NCBI GenBank assembly: GCA_903937385.1
Contig: CAIZZF010000001.1
Coordinates: 1-64,000 of the forward strand
Length of the DNA: 64,000 nt
From: an uncultured Holophagaceae bacterium
Lineage (GTDB): Bacteria; Acidobacteriota; Holophagae; Holophagales; Holophagaceae
Direction of reading: 5' to 3'
Position numbers and translations under genes: made by a program
The notes under the pieces: generated by a model
What the model was told of the DNA's origin: nothing
The model's input: only the letters and a program-made list of their open reading frames with translations
The model's database searches: none
Shown: positions 1-7,068 of the stretch, piece after piece
Layout of the letters: each line of letters begins with the position of its first letter
How positions within the stretch are numbered: position 1 is the stretch's first letter

Positions 1-1097
1 ACAGCCAGCGCCAGGTGCCGCCAGTCCCAATGGACCTCTCCCGCGAACCGGAGGGTCACCGTGAACAGGAGCCCCACGAAGGAACAGAGGATCCCTCCCA
101 CCGCATGGGAGACCCAGGGCGAGTGCCGAACCCGGTCGAACCAGGGCGCAACCCCAACCAGCAGGACGAACGAGGGAAGGAACACGGCAATGGTGGCCAC
201 CACCGCGCCCAGCAGCCCCTTGGTCATGAAGCCCACGAAGGTCGCGGTGATGACAATAGGCCCCGGGGTGAACTGGCCAAGCGCGATCCCATTCAGGTAG
301 GTCTGGGCATCCAGCCAGGCCCGCACATCGACGATCTCGTGGAACATGAGCGGAATGGAGGCGAAGCCCCCTCCGAACGACACCAGATCAATCCTGGCGA
401 TGAGGACCGCCAGGTGGAACAGGTCCTTCCGCACCAGAAACAAGACGAGGAACCCGACCGCAGAGACCAGGAGCATCAGGGTTAGGGGCAGTACCGTGGA
501 AGTCGGCTCTTCCGGCTCCGAGTTGTTTCCTTCGACCACTCCCCTGTGATTGAAGAGGATCCCGAGCAACCCCGCCACCAGGATGATGAATACCGGGTTG
601 AGCTTTAGCAGGAAGAGCCCCGTCGCCACCAGCGCGATCAGGATGGTGGATACGCTCTTGAGGGTGGTTCGACCGAATGAGATGGTGGCATTCGCCGTGA
701 CGGCCACGATGATGGCCTGAAGCCCGCTGAAGACGGCCAGCACCGTAGGCAGGCCATGGGAGCGCGAATAGACCGCCGACAAGGCCAGCATGAGCAGGAA
801 GGCCGGGAGCCCAAAGCCCACATAGGTACAGATCGCGCCGGGCACACCACGGACCTTGAGCCCTACGTAGGCAGCCATCTGCATGGCCGTAGCCCCGGGG
901 ATGGCTTGGCACAGCGCCAACCCATGTTTGAAGGCATCTGCCTTCAGCCAGTTGTTCTTCTCGGTGGCCGCCTTGCGGATGTAGGGAATCATGGCGGGCC
1001 CGCCGAAGGCAGTCGCCCCAAGCTGAAGGAATGCCCAGAACAGCCCCACAAGAGTCGGGGCTTGCTGGGTCTTCTGGTCCGGAGGGGTATCCACCAC
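1..1097 (-). CDS. chrA: Chromate transporter ChrA, 3' end cut by window edge
   Basis: This is a membrane transporter of the CHR family, expected to export chromate. My own translation of the minus strand gives about 365 residues before the window edge, close to a full two-domain CHR protein (about 390-400). The first half has the family signature FGGPAMIPY and the second half repeats it as SFGGGFASIPLMF, followed by LGQFTPGPIV. Long hydrophobic stretches lie between them. The start is probably the GTG at 1097 (or the GTG at 1094), because the frame closes at a TGA near 1148 and GGGAG lies just upstream. An FNR-type box lies 80 bp upstream, and a Crp/Fnr-type regulator gene lies before it on the same strand. 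Neither sulfate nor another anion can be excluded as substrate. Confidence 0.9.
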   Translation of the reverse strand, partial: MVDTPPDQKTQQAPTLVGLFWAFLQLGATAFGGPAMIPYIRKAATEKNNWLKADAFKHGLALCQAIPGATAMQMAAYVGLKVRGVPGAICTYVGFGLPAFLLMLALSAVYSRSHGLPTVLAVFSGLQAIIVAVTANATISFGRTTLKSVSTILIALVATGLFLLKLNPVFIILVAGLLGILFNHRGVVEGNNSEPEEPTSTVLPLTLMLLVSAVGFLVLFLVRKDLFHLAVLIARIDLVSFGGGFASIPLMFHEIVDVRAWLDAQTYLNGIALGQFTPGPIVITATFVGFMTKGLLGAVVATIAVFLPSFVLLVGVAPWFDRVRHSPWVSHAVGGILCSFVGLLFTVTLRFAGEVHWDWRHLALA

Positions 1098-1176
1098 GCT
1101 GCGCTCCCAGGCAACGGGCCGATGGCCCGCAATACTACCTGTGGGTCAAGGATGGTGGATGCAGGGCCCCGATTCG

Positions 1177-1190
1177 TTGATCGGGATCAA
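1177..1190. promoter_or_regulatory. Perfect FNR-type box upstream of chrA
   Basis: The sequence TTGATCGGGATCAA is an exact match to the FNR/ANR consensus TTGAT-N4-ATCAA. It lies between the regulator gene and chrA, 80 bp before the chrA start. The neighbouring regulator has an ETLSR recognition helix like the ETISR of FNR, so it is the obvious candidate to bind here. Binding itself is inference. Confidence 0.75.
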
Positions 1191-1203
1191 CACCGGGCCG
1201 ATT

Positions 1204-2142
1204 TCAGGCCCAGTCTGGCTCCTGGGCATGCGCCTTCAGGCGGTCCAGATCGAGCACCTGGTACCGCCTGACGCTGAGGCGATGAAGGATGCCCTCTGAG
1301 ATCAACTGGCTGATGGCCCTGGACAGGGTTTCCGGAGCGATCCCAAGGGCCTTGGCAAGGGTTGCTGAAGCCAAAGGCAGTGTGACGAAGGTGAACTCTG
1401 CCTTGGTGGGCCCCTCCTTGACTAATGCCAGCAAGGTGGAAGCGACGCGGGGAATGGCACCCCGCTGACTCAGTTGGTCCACCACCTTGAACACTTCTCG
1501 GAGTCTGTTGGCGAAGAGCTTGAACATCAGGATGGCGATGGGGCCATCCTGGACCGCCTTGAGCAGATCGGACCTCTCCAGGACCCGGGCTTCGAGATCC
1601 TCCAAAGCTTCCACCGTGGTGGGATAGCCGGAACCATCGAACAGGGGCGGGAAGCCCACGATCTCCCCTGGTCCGCGCATACAGGTCGGGACGCTACGCC
1701 CCGACGGAAGCCTCCGGGAAGCCATGATCCGCCCCCGGTCGATGACGATGCACCGCTCTGCGGGATTCCCCCCTTGCCAAAGAATGGTCCCCTGCTTGAA
1801 TCGCCGCTTCTTCAGGAAGGGGGCCAGAAGACCAACCAGGTCCTGTGCCAGCCCCTCGACCGGGTTGGGTCCCGGTCCCCCCGGCGATCCTGGTTCAGAC
1901 TCGGATTGGATTAGGACCTTGGCCTGGACAGTGGGCCGAAGATTCCGGGACCGCCCTTCCGAAGGTGCGATGAAGCCCTTGTCGGAGAGGGCCCTCAGGT
2001 GATCTCTGGCAGTCGCGACCGCTTTCCAGCCGAAGTGCTCGGCAACCTCACGGTAGGTGGGAAACACCCCCCGCTTCTCACAGTCGAGCAGGTGGTTCAG
2101 CAGGGTCCGCTGAATATCGGTCAATGGAGGTATTTGGACCAT
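1204..2142 (-). CDS. Regulator: LexA-type winged helix fused to Crp/Fnr cNMP-binding and HTH domains
   Basis: This 312-residue protein carries two DNA-binding modules. Residues about 5-70 match the LexA DNA-binding domain (TDIQRTLLNHLL, then FPTYREVAEHFGW and HLRALSDKGFI). After a Pro/Gly-rich linker, residues about 90-200 form a Crp/Fnr cyclic-nucleotide-type beta barrel (FKQGTILWQGGNPAERCIVIDRG). The C-terminus (about 240-305) is a Crp-type helix-turn-helix with recognition helix PETLSRAISQL; the E-x-x-S-R pattern is the one FNR uses to read TTGAT. The four-Cys cluster of FNR is not visible, so the signal is unknown. It lies upstream of chrA on the same strand with a perfect FNR box between them. 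No LexA protease domain is present. The start ATG lacks a clear Shine-Dalgarno sequence. Confidence 0.85.
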   Translation of the reverse strand: MVQIPPLTDIQRTLLNHLLDCEKRGVFPTYREVAEHFGWKAVATARDHLRALSDKGFIAPSEGRSRNLRPTVQAKVLIQSESEPGSPGGPGPNPVEGLAQDLVGLLAPFLKKRRFKQGTILWQGGNPAERCIVIDRGRIMASRRLPSGRSVPTCMRGPGEIVGFPPLFDGSGYPTTVEALEDLEARVLERSDLLKAVQDGPIAILMFKLFANRLREVFKVVDQLSQRGAIPRVASTLLALVKEGPTKAEFTFVTLPLASATLAKALGIAPETLSRAISQLISEGILHRLSVRRYQVLDLDRLKAHAQEPDWA

Positions 2143-2157
2143 GGGTCGACACTACCA

Positions 2158-2169
2158 CACACATGTGTG
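2158..2169. promoter_or_regulatory. 12-bp perfect palindrome in front of the LexA-Crp/Fnr regulator
   Basis: CACACATGTGTG is self-complementary and sits 16-27 bp upstream of the regulator's start codon, a position typical for an autoregulatory operator. It does not resemble the FNR box, so it could be the target of the LexA-type domain. This is inference. Confidence 0.45.
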
Positions 2170-2204
2170 GTTACCACTCTCAAGAAATGGGCGAGTGGTA
2201 ACCA
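2168..2204. repeat. Inverted repeat TGGTTACCACTC / GAGTGGTAACCA
   Basis: Two perfect 12-bp arms (2168-2179 and 2193-2204) are separated by 13 bp. The repeat lies in the intergenic region between the divergent regulator and IHF-like genes, next to the palindrome at 2158-2169. It could be an operator or a hairpin. Confidence 0.6.
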
Positions 2205-2209
2205 AAGCC

Positions 2210-2271
2210 AATCCCAAGAGGTGCCCTCCGCTGCGGCCTACGGCCTTCGCTCCGGTCACCTCCTTGGGATT
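2210..2271. repeat. 62-bp imperfect palindrome (REP/terminator-like)
   Basis: The outer arms AATCCCAAGAGGTG (2210-2223) and CACCTCCTTGGGATT (2257-2271) pair with a single bulge. The inner GC-rich part (GCGGCCTACGGCC) can extend the hairpin. It has the shape of a REP-type element or a structured intergenic repeat; no U-run follows either side. Confidence 0.6.
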
Positions 2272-2359
2272 ACCTCATTGAGGGAGAAAAGTTATTGTCG
2301 TTGATGAGGGAATATAGTTGACGTCGGGGAAATGCCCATACCCCAGTGATGGAGTCCCC

Positions 2360-2653
2360 ATGGAAGTCCCGGAGACCCTGACCAAGGCCGACCTATCCCG
2401 TCACCTAATGGAGCAACTTGAACTCGGGAAAAAGGATGCCGATCTCCTTGTGAACACCTTCCTGGAGAGCATCATCGGCTCCCTGAGGGCTGGTGAAGGA
2501 GTCGAGCTTAGGGGCTTTGGCAGTTTCCGCCTTAGGGATCGTCTGGCCCGTCAGGGTCGGAACCCCCGCAGCGGAGAGTCCATCAAGGTCCCGCCCAAGA
2601 GGGTGGTCTACTTCAAGTTGGGTAAGGAACTACGTAGCAAGCTCATTGATTAG
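2360..2653 (+). CDS. IHF/HU-family nucleoid DNA-bending protein
   Basis: This 97-residue protein of the bacterial HU/IHF family bends DNA as a dimer. It begins with LTKADLSRHLMEQL, has the core ELRGFGSFRLRDR, and has the DNA-intercalating arm GRNPRSGE with the conserved proline. The C-terminus (YFKLGKELRSKL) looks more like IHF subunits than HU. ATG 2360 is chosen because GGAG lies five bases upstream; a longer reading from a TTG at 2318 adds residues that are not typical of the family. It sits at the start of the mobile-looking zone, where IHF-type proteins often serve as recombination cofactors, although that role is not shown here. Confidence 0.9.
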   Translation: MEVPETLTKADLSRHLMEQLELGKKDADLLVNTFLESIIGSLRAGEGVELRGFGSFRLRDRLARQGRNPRSGESIKVPPKRVVYFKLGKELRSKLID

Positions 2654-2730
2654 TAGAACGAGAACTTGGTCCATGCCAGCCCAAGATTCTGAGCCTCAAC
2701 CCAAGCCCACCCTTTCCCCGGACGAACCCA

Positions 2731-3252
2731 ATGAGCACAGGCCTTCAGAACAAGCTCACCGGTCAGATTGCTGAACACCTTGTATGTGCTGAACTCGGTC
2801 GGAGAGATCTGATCGCTACTCCATTTGCTGGGAATGTCCCTAGTTTCGATGTCATCGTTGCCGACTCCGCCTGTCGCACGATCCCTATTCAAGTAAAAGC
2901 AACTAGGGGTAACAACTGGCCGACTAGAGCCCTGGAGTGGATGGAGATTGAATTCGACCCTTCTACGGGGCGACAGAACTACCGGGGGCCAAAGGATATA
3001 TCAAATCCAAGCCTCATCTATGTTTGTGTCGTTCTTGGTGACCTTTCTCAAGGAACTCAGGATCGGTTCTTCATTCTGACCAAATCTGATGTTCAGGCAG
3101 CCTGCATCGCAAGCTATTCATATTGGATGGACAAGCATGACTGGTGCCGCCCAAAGAAACCTGAATCCTATGACTGCAGATACACCATTGAACACATCGC
3201 CGGTTTCGAAGGCAAATGGGAACTGATACAGGAACGACTGGCCCAAGGCTAG
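2731..3252 (+). CDS. Hypothetical protein with a PD-(D/E)XK-like nuclease core
   Basis: The product has 173 residues and no firm family assignment. The N-terminus KLTGQIAEHLVCAEL followed by SFDVIVAD and IPIQVKAT (about residues 50-57) has the order E, D, QxK seen in small PD-(D/E)XK proteins (for example DUF4365-like). The rest, rich in aromatic residues and cysteine, gives no recognisable motif. The start codon lacks a clear ribosome-binding site. It lies 77 bp after the IHF-like gene on the same strand. The function could be nuclease-like or only structural. Confidence 0.7.
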   Translation: MSTGLQNKLTGQIAEHLVCAELGRRDLIATPFAGNVPSFDVIVADSACRTIPIQVKATRGNNWPTRALEWMEIEFDPSTGRQNYRGPKDISNPSLIYVCVVLGDLSQGTQDRFFILTKSDVQAACIASYSYWMDKHDWCRPKKPESYDCRYTIEHIAGFEGKWELIQERLAQG

Positions 3253-3440
3253 GTTTGCTTGGGTAGGCAAACGCTCTTCCTCGCCTAGGCGACCTGATCA
3301 GGGCCTCCAGTGGTTGTTTCTCTAGGGTCCTGCACCCCCGCCGAAACACCCAATCAATAACGGTGGTTATCAAGAAGCCCTTAGTTACCTCCATCCCCCA
3401 ACCTAGAATCAACTACTTCAGCTTCTCGAAAACCATTCTT

Positions 3441-3467
3441 GAATCGCGTTGACGTCAACTCGTATTC
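3441..3467. promoter_or_regulatory. Imperfect 27-bp palindrome, candidate res/crossover site
   Basis: GAATCGCGTTGAC is followed immediately by GTCAACTCGTATTC, its near-perfect inverted complement. It lies 27 bp before the serine recombinase gene, and the same TCAACTCGTATTC half-site recurs three times after the gene. This arrangement fits binding subsites of the recombinase or an autoregulatory operator. Confidence 0.55.
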
Positions 3468-3493
3468 GAGATGGACATTGAGGGGAGAAAATC

Positions 3494-4090
3494 ATGTTGG
3501 TTGGGTACGCGCGGGTTTCCACAGTGGACCAGAACCTGGACCTTCAGATCGAGGCGCTCCAGCAGGCGGGGTGTGAACTCATATTCACTGACAAAGGAGT
3601 GAGCGGTTCCAAGTTTCCTAGCCTCCGCCCAGGTAGCCAGGAACGCCCAGGCCTCCAGGAGGCCATGTCACAGCTAAAGCCGGGTTGGACTCTCGTCACA
3701 TGGAAACTCGACCGCCTGGGCCGTGGCGTGAAGGGCTTGGTGGCGCTGGTTGGCGAGTTGGAATCCATGGGTTGCGAGTTCCGAAGTATTACAGAGTCGC
3801 TTAATACTTCGTCTCCGGCTGGACGCCTGTTTTTCCATATTCTGGCCTCGATGGGCCAGATGGAAAGGGAACTCACAATCGAACGAACTCAAGCAGGCTT
3901 GCAAAGTGCGCGTCTCCGAGGCCGGGTTGGCGGTCGGCGTAGGAAGATGACTGCCGGGAAGATCCAGTCTGCTAGTCAGCTTCTGGATTCAGGCATGTCG
4001 CCGCGAGATGTGGCCATGAGCCTCGGGGTCTCAGTGCCGACCCTGTATCGTTGGGTCCCGGCCAGTGGCCGAAACCTGAACCAGGCTTGA
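3494..4090 (+). CDS. Serine site-specific recombinase (resolvase/invertase family)
   Basis: This is a small serine recombinase of 198 residues, the usual length for Tn3 resolvase/Pin-type enzymes. The N-terminal catalytic domain opens with GYARVSTVDQN, in which the serine of ARVS is the nucleophile. It continues with WKLDRLGRG (catalytic arginines) and FFHILASMGQMERELTIERT (long E helix). The C-terminal helix-turn-helix (about residues 150-190, SQLLDSGMSPRDVAMSLGVSVPTLYRW) binds DNA. GGGGAG precedes the ATG by seven bases. Repeated TCAACTCGTATTC motifs flank the gene and are probable target subsites. No transposase accompanies it in the window. Confidence 0.93.
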   Translation: MLVGYARVSTVDQNLDLQIEALQQAGCELIFTDKGVSGSKFPSLRPGSQERPGLQEAMSQLKPGWTLVTWKLDRLGRGVKGLVALVGELESMGCEFRSITESLNTSSPAGRLFFHILASMGQMERELTIERTQAGLQSARLRGRVGGRRRKMTAGKIQSASQLLDSGMSPRDVAMSLGVSVPTLYRWVPASGRNLNQA

Positions 4091-4191
4091 GAAATGCCTC
4101 GGCTTGCGCCATAGACACTGTGGCAAACAAGAATGGGTATGCCTTTCAAATTGGCGTCAACTTGTATAGGTCCTTCGTCCCCAAAAAACAG

Positions 4192-4293
4192 CATCAACTC
4201 GTATTCGTCTCAAGCGAAGGGCCCGAATTATTTTCTAGCGGCACTCTTGAATACGAGTTGATGTAGGCAATATGTGATCGTCAACTCGTATTC
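4192..4293. repeat. Three copies of the TCAACTCGTATTC motif downstream of the recombinase
   Basis: Copies lie at 4194-4206 (plus), about 4249-4261 (minus) and 4281-4293 (plus). The first two face each other, and a weaker relative (GTCAACTTGTATA) starts at 4155. With the upstream copy at 3455-3467 they bracket the serine recombinase gene, as recombination subsites would. Confidence 0.65.
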
Positions 4294-4296
4294 ACG

Positions 4297-4341
4297 GCCC
4301 TGGCAATGTAGGCGGGAACCGAGTGCAGCGGAGGGTTAGGC
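4297..4341 (-). other. Half attC-like site D (5' half, reads GCCTAAC on the minus strand)
   Basis: On the minus strand the block begins GCCTAACCCTCCGC and continues to CCCGCCTACATTGCC. GCCTAAC matches the integron attC R-box RYYYAAC. About three quarters of its bases match the block at 5826-5865. It starts 14 bp after the stop of the 153-residue gene, as an attC should. Its matching 3' half (GTTAGGC end) is not found next to it; the recombinase repeats begin there instead. Confidence 0.5.
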
Positions 4342-4354
4342 GCAGCATACGGAA

Positions 4355-4816
4355 TCAACTTCGCTCAAGTGGATCGTAATCAATGTCAGCCCTTCGTGGA
4401 CGATTATTACGCGCACCTGGCTCCATAAACCCTTGAGTGCAAACCCGACAGCCCCAATGGCCACGTCCATTGGATTGCAAGCGAACGAGGCGCCCATCTT
4501 TGTCATAGCAAGGCTGGCAATATGGACCTTCCCTTTCGTTCCCGATCTGGCGCCAATACAAAGGGTCGTTCCAGACAAGAGATTCATGGATTTCAAACTT
4601 GGATTTCAGTATGCGAATTTCCGAGTCCTTTTCGATCAGTTCTTGCTGCACTTGACTGACTTCCATTTTCACTTCTGCAAGAGCATTGATCAGGTCAGCC
4701 AATTTGAGTTTGTATTCAGCCTTCTCAATCGTGAGATCTGAATCACGAACAAATTTCGCGATATCGGTCGCCGTTTTGACGGCAGTCAGGAGGCCAGAGA
4801 TCGAAGCAAGGTCCAT
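4355..4816 (-). CDS. Hypothetical coiled-coil / zinc-ribbon protein (cassette gene)
   Basis: The product has 153 residues. The first half is helical with a coiled-coil region (about residues 30-75, AEVKMEVSQVQQELIEKDSEI). The second half carries YCQPCYDKDGRLVRL and GCRVCTQGF, two CxxC pairs that should bind one zinc ion. The ATG sits 14 bp after a GTTAGGC attC-type end, with AAAGGAG in between, and the stop is followed at once by another GCCTAAC block. This is the layout of an integron gene cassette. Its function is unknown; similar small coiled-coil zinc-ribbon proteins are common in mobile DNA. Confidence 0.8.
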   Translation of the reverse strand: MDLASISGLLTAVKTATDIAKFVRDSDLTIEKAEYKLKLADLINALAEVKMEVSQVQQELIEKDSEIRILKSKFEIHESLVWNDPLYWRQIGNEREGPYCQPCYDKDGRLVRLQSNGRGHWGCRVCTQGFMEPGARNNRPRRADIDYDPLERS

Positions 4817-4829
4817 TTGGGACTCCTTT

Positions 4830-4871
4830 GCCTAACGAATGAAGCTCACCGGCACCGCCTGCGCCGAGGCG
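4830..4871 (-). other. Half attC-like site C (3' half ending CGTTAGGC on the minus strand)
   Basis: On the minus strand the block runs CGCCTCGGCGCAGGCGGTGC and ends TTCGTTAGGC, matching the attC 3' box GTTRRRY. It shares 37 of 42 bases with the block at 6299-6341. Its GCAGGCGG and GTTAGGC parts are complementary to CCGCCTGC and GCCTAAC of the block at 5826-5865, so the two would form one folded attC if joined. Confidence 0.55.
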
Positions 4872-4959
4872 ATGGACGAGGCCGATGAAGAGTTACAAAG
4901 AGAAAGAACCGAGCGACACAGCCTCAACTCGGATTTTATTGGTGATGCGTGATCGCGAG

Positions 4960-5664
4960 TCAGTCCCATGGTTCATCAGAACTCCGGTGACCACCTACCA
5001 AGAAGGTCCGAGTTGATGATGCTGCGGCTGTGTTGTATGTAACACCCGGCTTCCAGGTGAGGTCATCCCCAAATGTGAGGTCTATTTGCCTAATTAGGTT
5101 GTCACGCTGAGCCTTTGTGACTAGAAGGTGATCCAACTTGCCAAGGCTGTTGGGCTTAGTGTCGATGAGCATTGCACAGAACATAGTCGCAAGCTGAACA
5201 ATTGCTCGGTCAATATTATCCATTTCTACGCTTATCTCAGGCAACCTGCCTAGCAGTTTGGTGTAATCCACGCCTGGCTGTGGGGTATCGACAAGTGATT
5301 TCTTCTTGATAACTATCAACTCGCTCTGGAGCTTAACCTTCTGCACGAAGAAGAATGCCAAGTGAGTTGGGGTGCCCTTTAGGTGTTCATCTGAGACCTT
5401 CATGGCTTTAAGCCTTGGGATACTTGACCGAAGCTCGATGTTCATCGCGTGGTTATAGCCGATTGTCGCCAGAGGTTTGTCATTTTCTGCTTTAGCCGCT
5501 GACATTGCCTGTTCGTACTTCTCCTGGTGAATACGGATGGCCGTAATTACCCGGACCCACTCCGAGATAACTTCATATCGAGGGGTTTCCTTCACCTTGG
5601 CCTTCTCTATCGGCTTTGACTGAACCGATAGTGCCAGTAGCAAGATGAGGATTGTTTCTCGCAT
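4960..5664 (-). CDS. Hypothetical secreted protein
   Basis: The product has 234 residues and starts with a short signal peptide (MRETILILLLALSVQSKP), so export is likely. The mature part is mostly helical and polar, with no domain I recognise. The gene lies inside a segment that separates two complementary attC halves (5' half at 5826-5865, 3' half at 4830-4871). The segment is also bounded by inverted TCAACTCG octamers (4924-4931 and 5844-5851), so it may have been inserted into an attC site. Confidence 0.7.
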   Translation of the reverse strand: MRETILILLLALSVQSKPIEKAKVKETPRYEVISEWVRVITAIRIHQEKYEQAMSAAKAENDKPLATIGYNHAMNIELRSSIPRLKAMKVSDEHLKGTPTHLAFFFVQKVKLQSELIVIKKKSLVDTPQPGVDYTKLLGRLPEISVEMDNIDRAIVQLATMFCAMLIDTKPNSLGKLDHLLVTKAQRDNLIRQIDLTFGDDLTWKPGVTYNTAAASSTRTFLVGGHRSSDEPWD

Positions 5665-5825
5665 GGACCCTCACATGGTTGTAGTGGATGACAAGGTAAT
5701 CTCTGGCCAGTTTATGCCTGCCTGGTCAGTTTGGCCCGTCATTCCTTGTCCCATCCCCCGCTCCTACACTTCGCCCACCGACTTGAGGCGCGAAGCCGAG
5801 ATGGCAGGAAGCTGAGAGAACGGAA

Positions 5826-5865
5826 GGCTATGCAGGCGGGGTTCGAGTTGAGTCGAGGGTTAGGC
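5826..5865 (-). other. Half attC-like site B (5' half)
   Basis: The minus strand reads GCCTAACCCTCGACTC and continues to CCCCGCCTGCATAGCC. It begins 10 bp after the stop of the 128-residue gene. It resembles the block at 4297-4341 over 40 positions and is complementary to the 3' half at 4830-4871. No GTTRRRY end is seen in the next 150 bp. Confidence 0.5.
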
Positions 5866-5874
5866 CAATTGTGC

Positions 5875-6261
5875 TCATTTGGAGAGGCTGGCCAAAAAAG
5901 CGCTCTTTGAATCGAATATTTCCCCGGTGGACGGTGAGATGTACACCCCGACTTCACGACCATAGTTGGACTTCGTTCCATCCCCTGGGACCACAACGAT
6001 GGCGCCTTGATAAAGAACTGCGTAGTAATCGTCTCTGATATCAGAATGGTGAAACCCTACAACAGGATCTCGACCGGCGGCATCCTTGACCGTGAACTTC
6101 AACTTTCCGACAGTAAATGTAATGAGAGTTCCATTGCTTGGAACCATCTTCTTCTGTTGTCCGCTTCTGACCAACTCCACCAGAAATTTCTGGGTCAAGG
6201 GCCCTTGTTCGGAAGGGCCTGGAGATACGATCACGATCAGTGGTGCAAAAAGTGGAAGCAT
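5875..6261 (-). CDS. Hypothetical protein (cassette gene)
   Basis: The product has 128 residues. A hydrophobic start (MLPLFAPLIVIVSPG) may be a signal peptide or membrane anchor. The remainder is beta-rich (TLITFTVGKLKFTV, YYAVLYQGAIVVVPGDG) and has no family I can name. The gene lies between an attC-type 3' end at 6299 and an attC-type 5' end at 5865, so it looks like a promoterless integron cassette transcribed toward lower coordinates. Confidence 0.7.
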   Translation of the reverse strand: MLPLFAPLIVIVSPGPSEQGPLTQKFLVELVRSGQQKKMVPSNGTLITFTVGKLKFTVKDAAGRDPVVGFHHSDIRDDYYAVLYQGAIVVVPGDGTKSNYGREVGVYISPSTGEIFDSKSAFLASLSK

Positions 6262-6298
6262 CGTAACTCCGAAAGAGGGGGAACAGAATTGCGGCGAG

Positions 6299-6341
6299 GC
6301 CTAACGAACCAGGCTAACCGGCACCGCCTGCGCCGAGGCGC
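6299..6341 (-). other. Half attC-like site A (3' half)
   Basis: On the minus strand the block reads CGCCTCGGCGCAGGCGGTGC and ends GGTTCGTTAGGC, 38 bp before the start of the 128-residue gene. Only five mismatches over 42 bases separate it from the block at 4830-4871. A matching 5' half on the far side (toward 6430) is not convincing; only a degenerate GTATAAC is present near 6405. Confidence 0.55.
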
Positions 6342-6429
6342 TGTGTGAAGTAATGGAAGATGGAACAATTCCAGTCATTGGTATATCTCTGCGTTGGTTA
6401 TACTTAGATGGGAAGTCTGCACTCATAGC

Positions 6430-7068
6430 CTATGTGCTTGCAATCTTGTCTGACTTCCTAAGGTTGCAAGGCGCACAAAGAATCTGGATGTTGGCCTCGA
6501 TATTCCCACCTCCCTTGGCGACCGGGATGATGTGGTCGAAGTGGAGTCCCGCTTTCGAGCCACACCGAACGCAGGCACCTCCATCTCTCGCCCAGACCAC
6601 CAGCTTCACATCGTCAGGAATGGGGTCCCTCCGAGGACCAGACTCTGTGTAGGTGATGGCTGCTTCCAGGTTTGCGACAGATGCCTTCAGGCTTGCAATC
6701 TCGGCTTGCTCCTCGTAGACGATCTTCTTGGTGCGAAGAATGACTTCCTCGCGCTCAGCAATAGTTCTCGGGGCTCGTTCAGGCAGAAACAAACGATCCT
6801 GGAAGAACACCAACCGTTCCTCGGCAAGGAACAGCGGGGCATCCAGCGAATCATGGACGCTAATCTGAGGACGCAAGTCAAGCTTGAATGTCTGGGTAGA
6901 CGCTCCCTTGCCTAACACCATATCTAGCTTCCAATTGACGCCCTCACGCGGCTCGTCCACTGCTTCGAGGTTCGTAAGCATAGCCGCAACATCACCCTTC
7001 TTCCATCCACCCACGGCACAGTACAGCACCTCGTTGTTAATGATGTCTGCGATCTTGAAGACCTTCAT
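6430..7068 (-). CDS. HNH endonuclease domain protein
   Basis: The product has 212 residues. The C-terminal domain (about residues 150-210) is a clear HNH nuclease: CVRCGSKAGLHFDHIIPVAKGG followed by N-x-Q-I-LCAPCNLRKSDK, with two CxxC pairs for zinc and the DH pair for catalysis. A coiled coil (about 100-145) links it to an N-terminal region with no known motif. GAGGTGGGAG precedes the ATG. The start overlaps the end of the upstream gene on the same strand by 32 bp, suggesting an operon of small genes. A role in DNA defence or a mobile element is likely but not shown. Confidence 0.88.
   Translation of the reverse strand: MKVFKIADIINNEVLYCAVGGWKKGDVAAMLTNLEAVDEPREGVNWKLDMVLGKGASTQTFKLDLRPQISVHDSLDAPLFLAEERLVFFQDRLFLPERAPRTIAEREEVILRTKKIVYEEQAEIASLKASVANLEAAITYTESGPRRDPIPDDVKLVVWARDGGACVRCGSKAGLHFDHIIPVAKGGGNIEANIQILCAPCNLRKSDKIAST

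Noticed and set aside
2318-2359. Longer N-terminus for the IHF-like protein from a TTG
   Set aside because: The added 14 residues are not family-like and the ATG at 2360 has a proper ribosome-binding site.
3071-3412. Minus-strand frame of 113 codons after the PD-(D/E)XK-like gene
   Set aside because: It overlaps the supported gene on the other strand and has no start signal or recognisable sequence.
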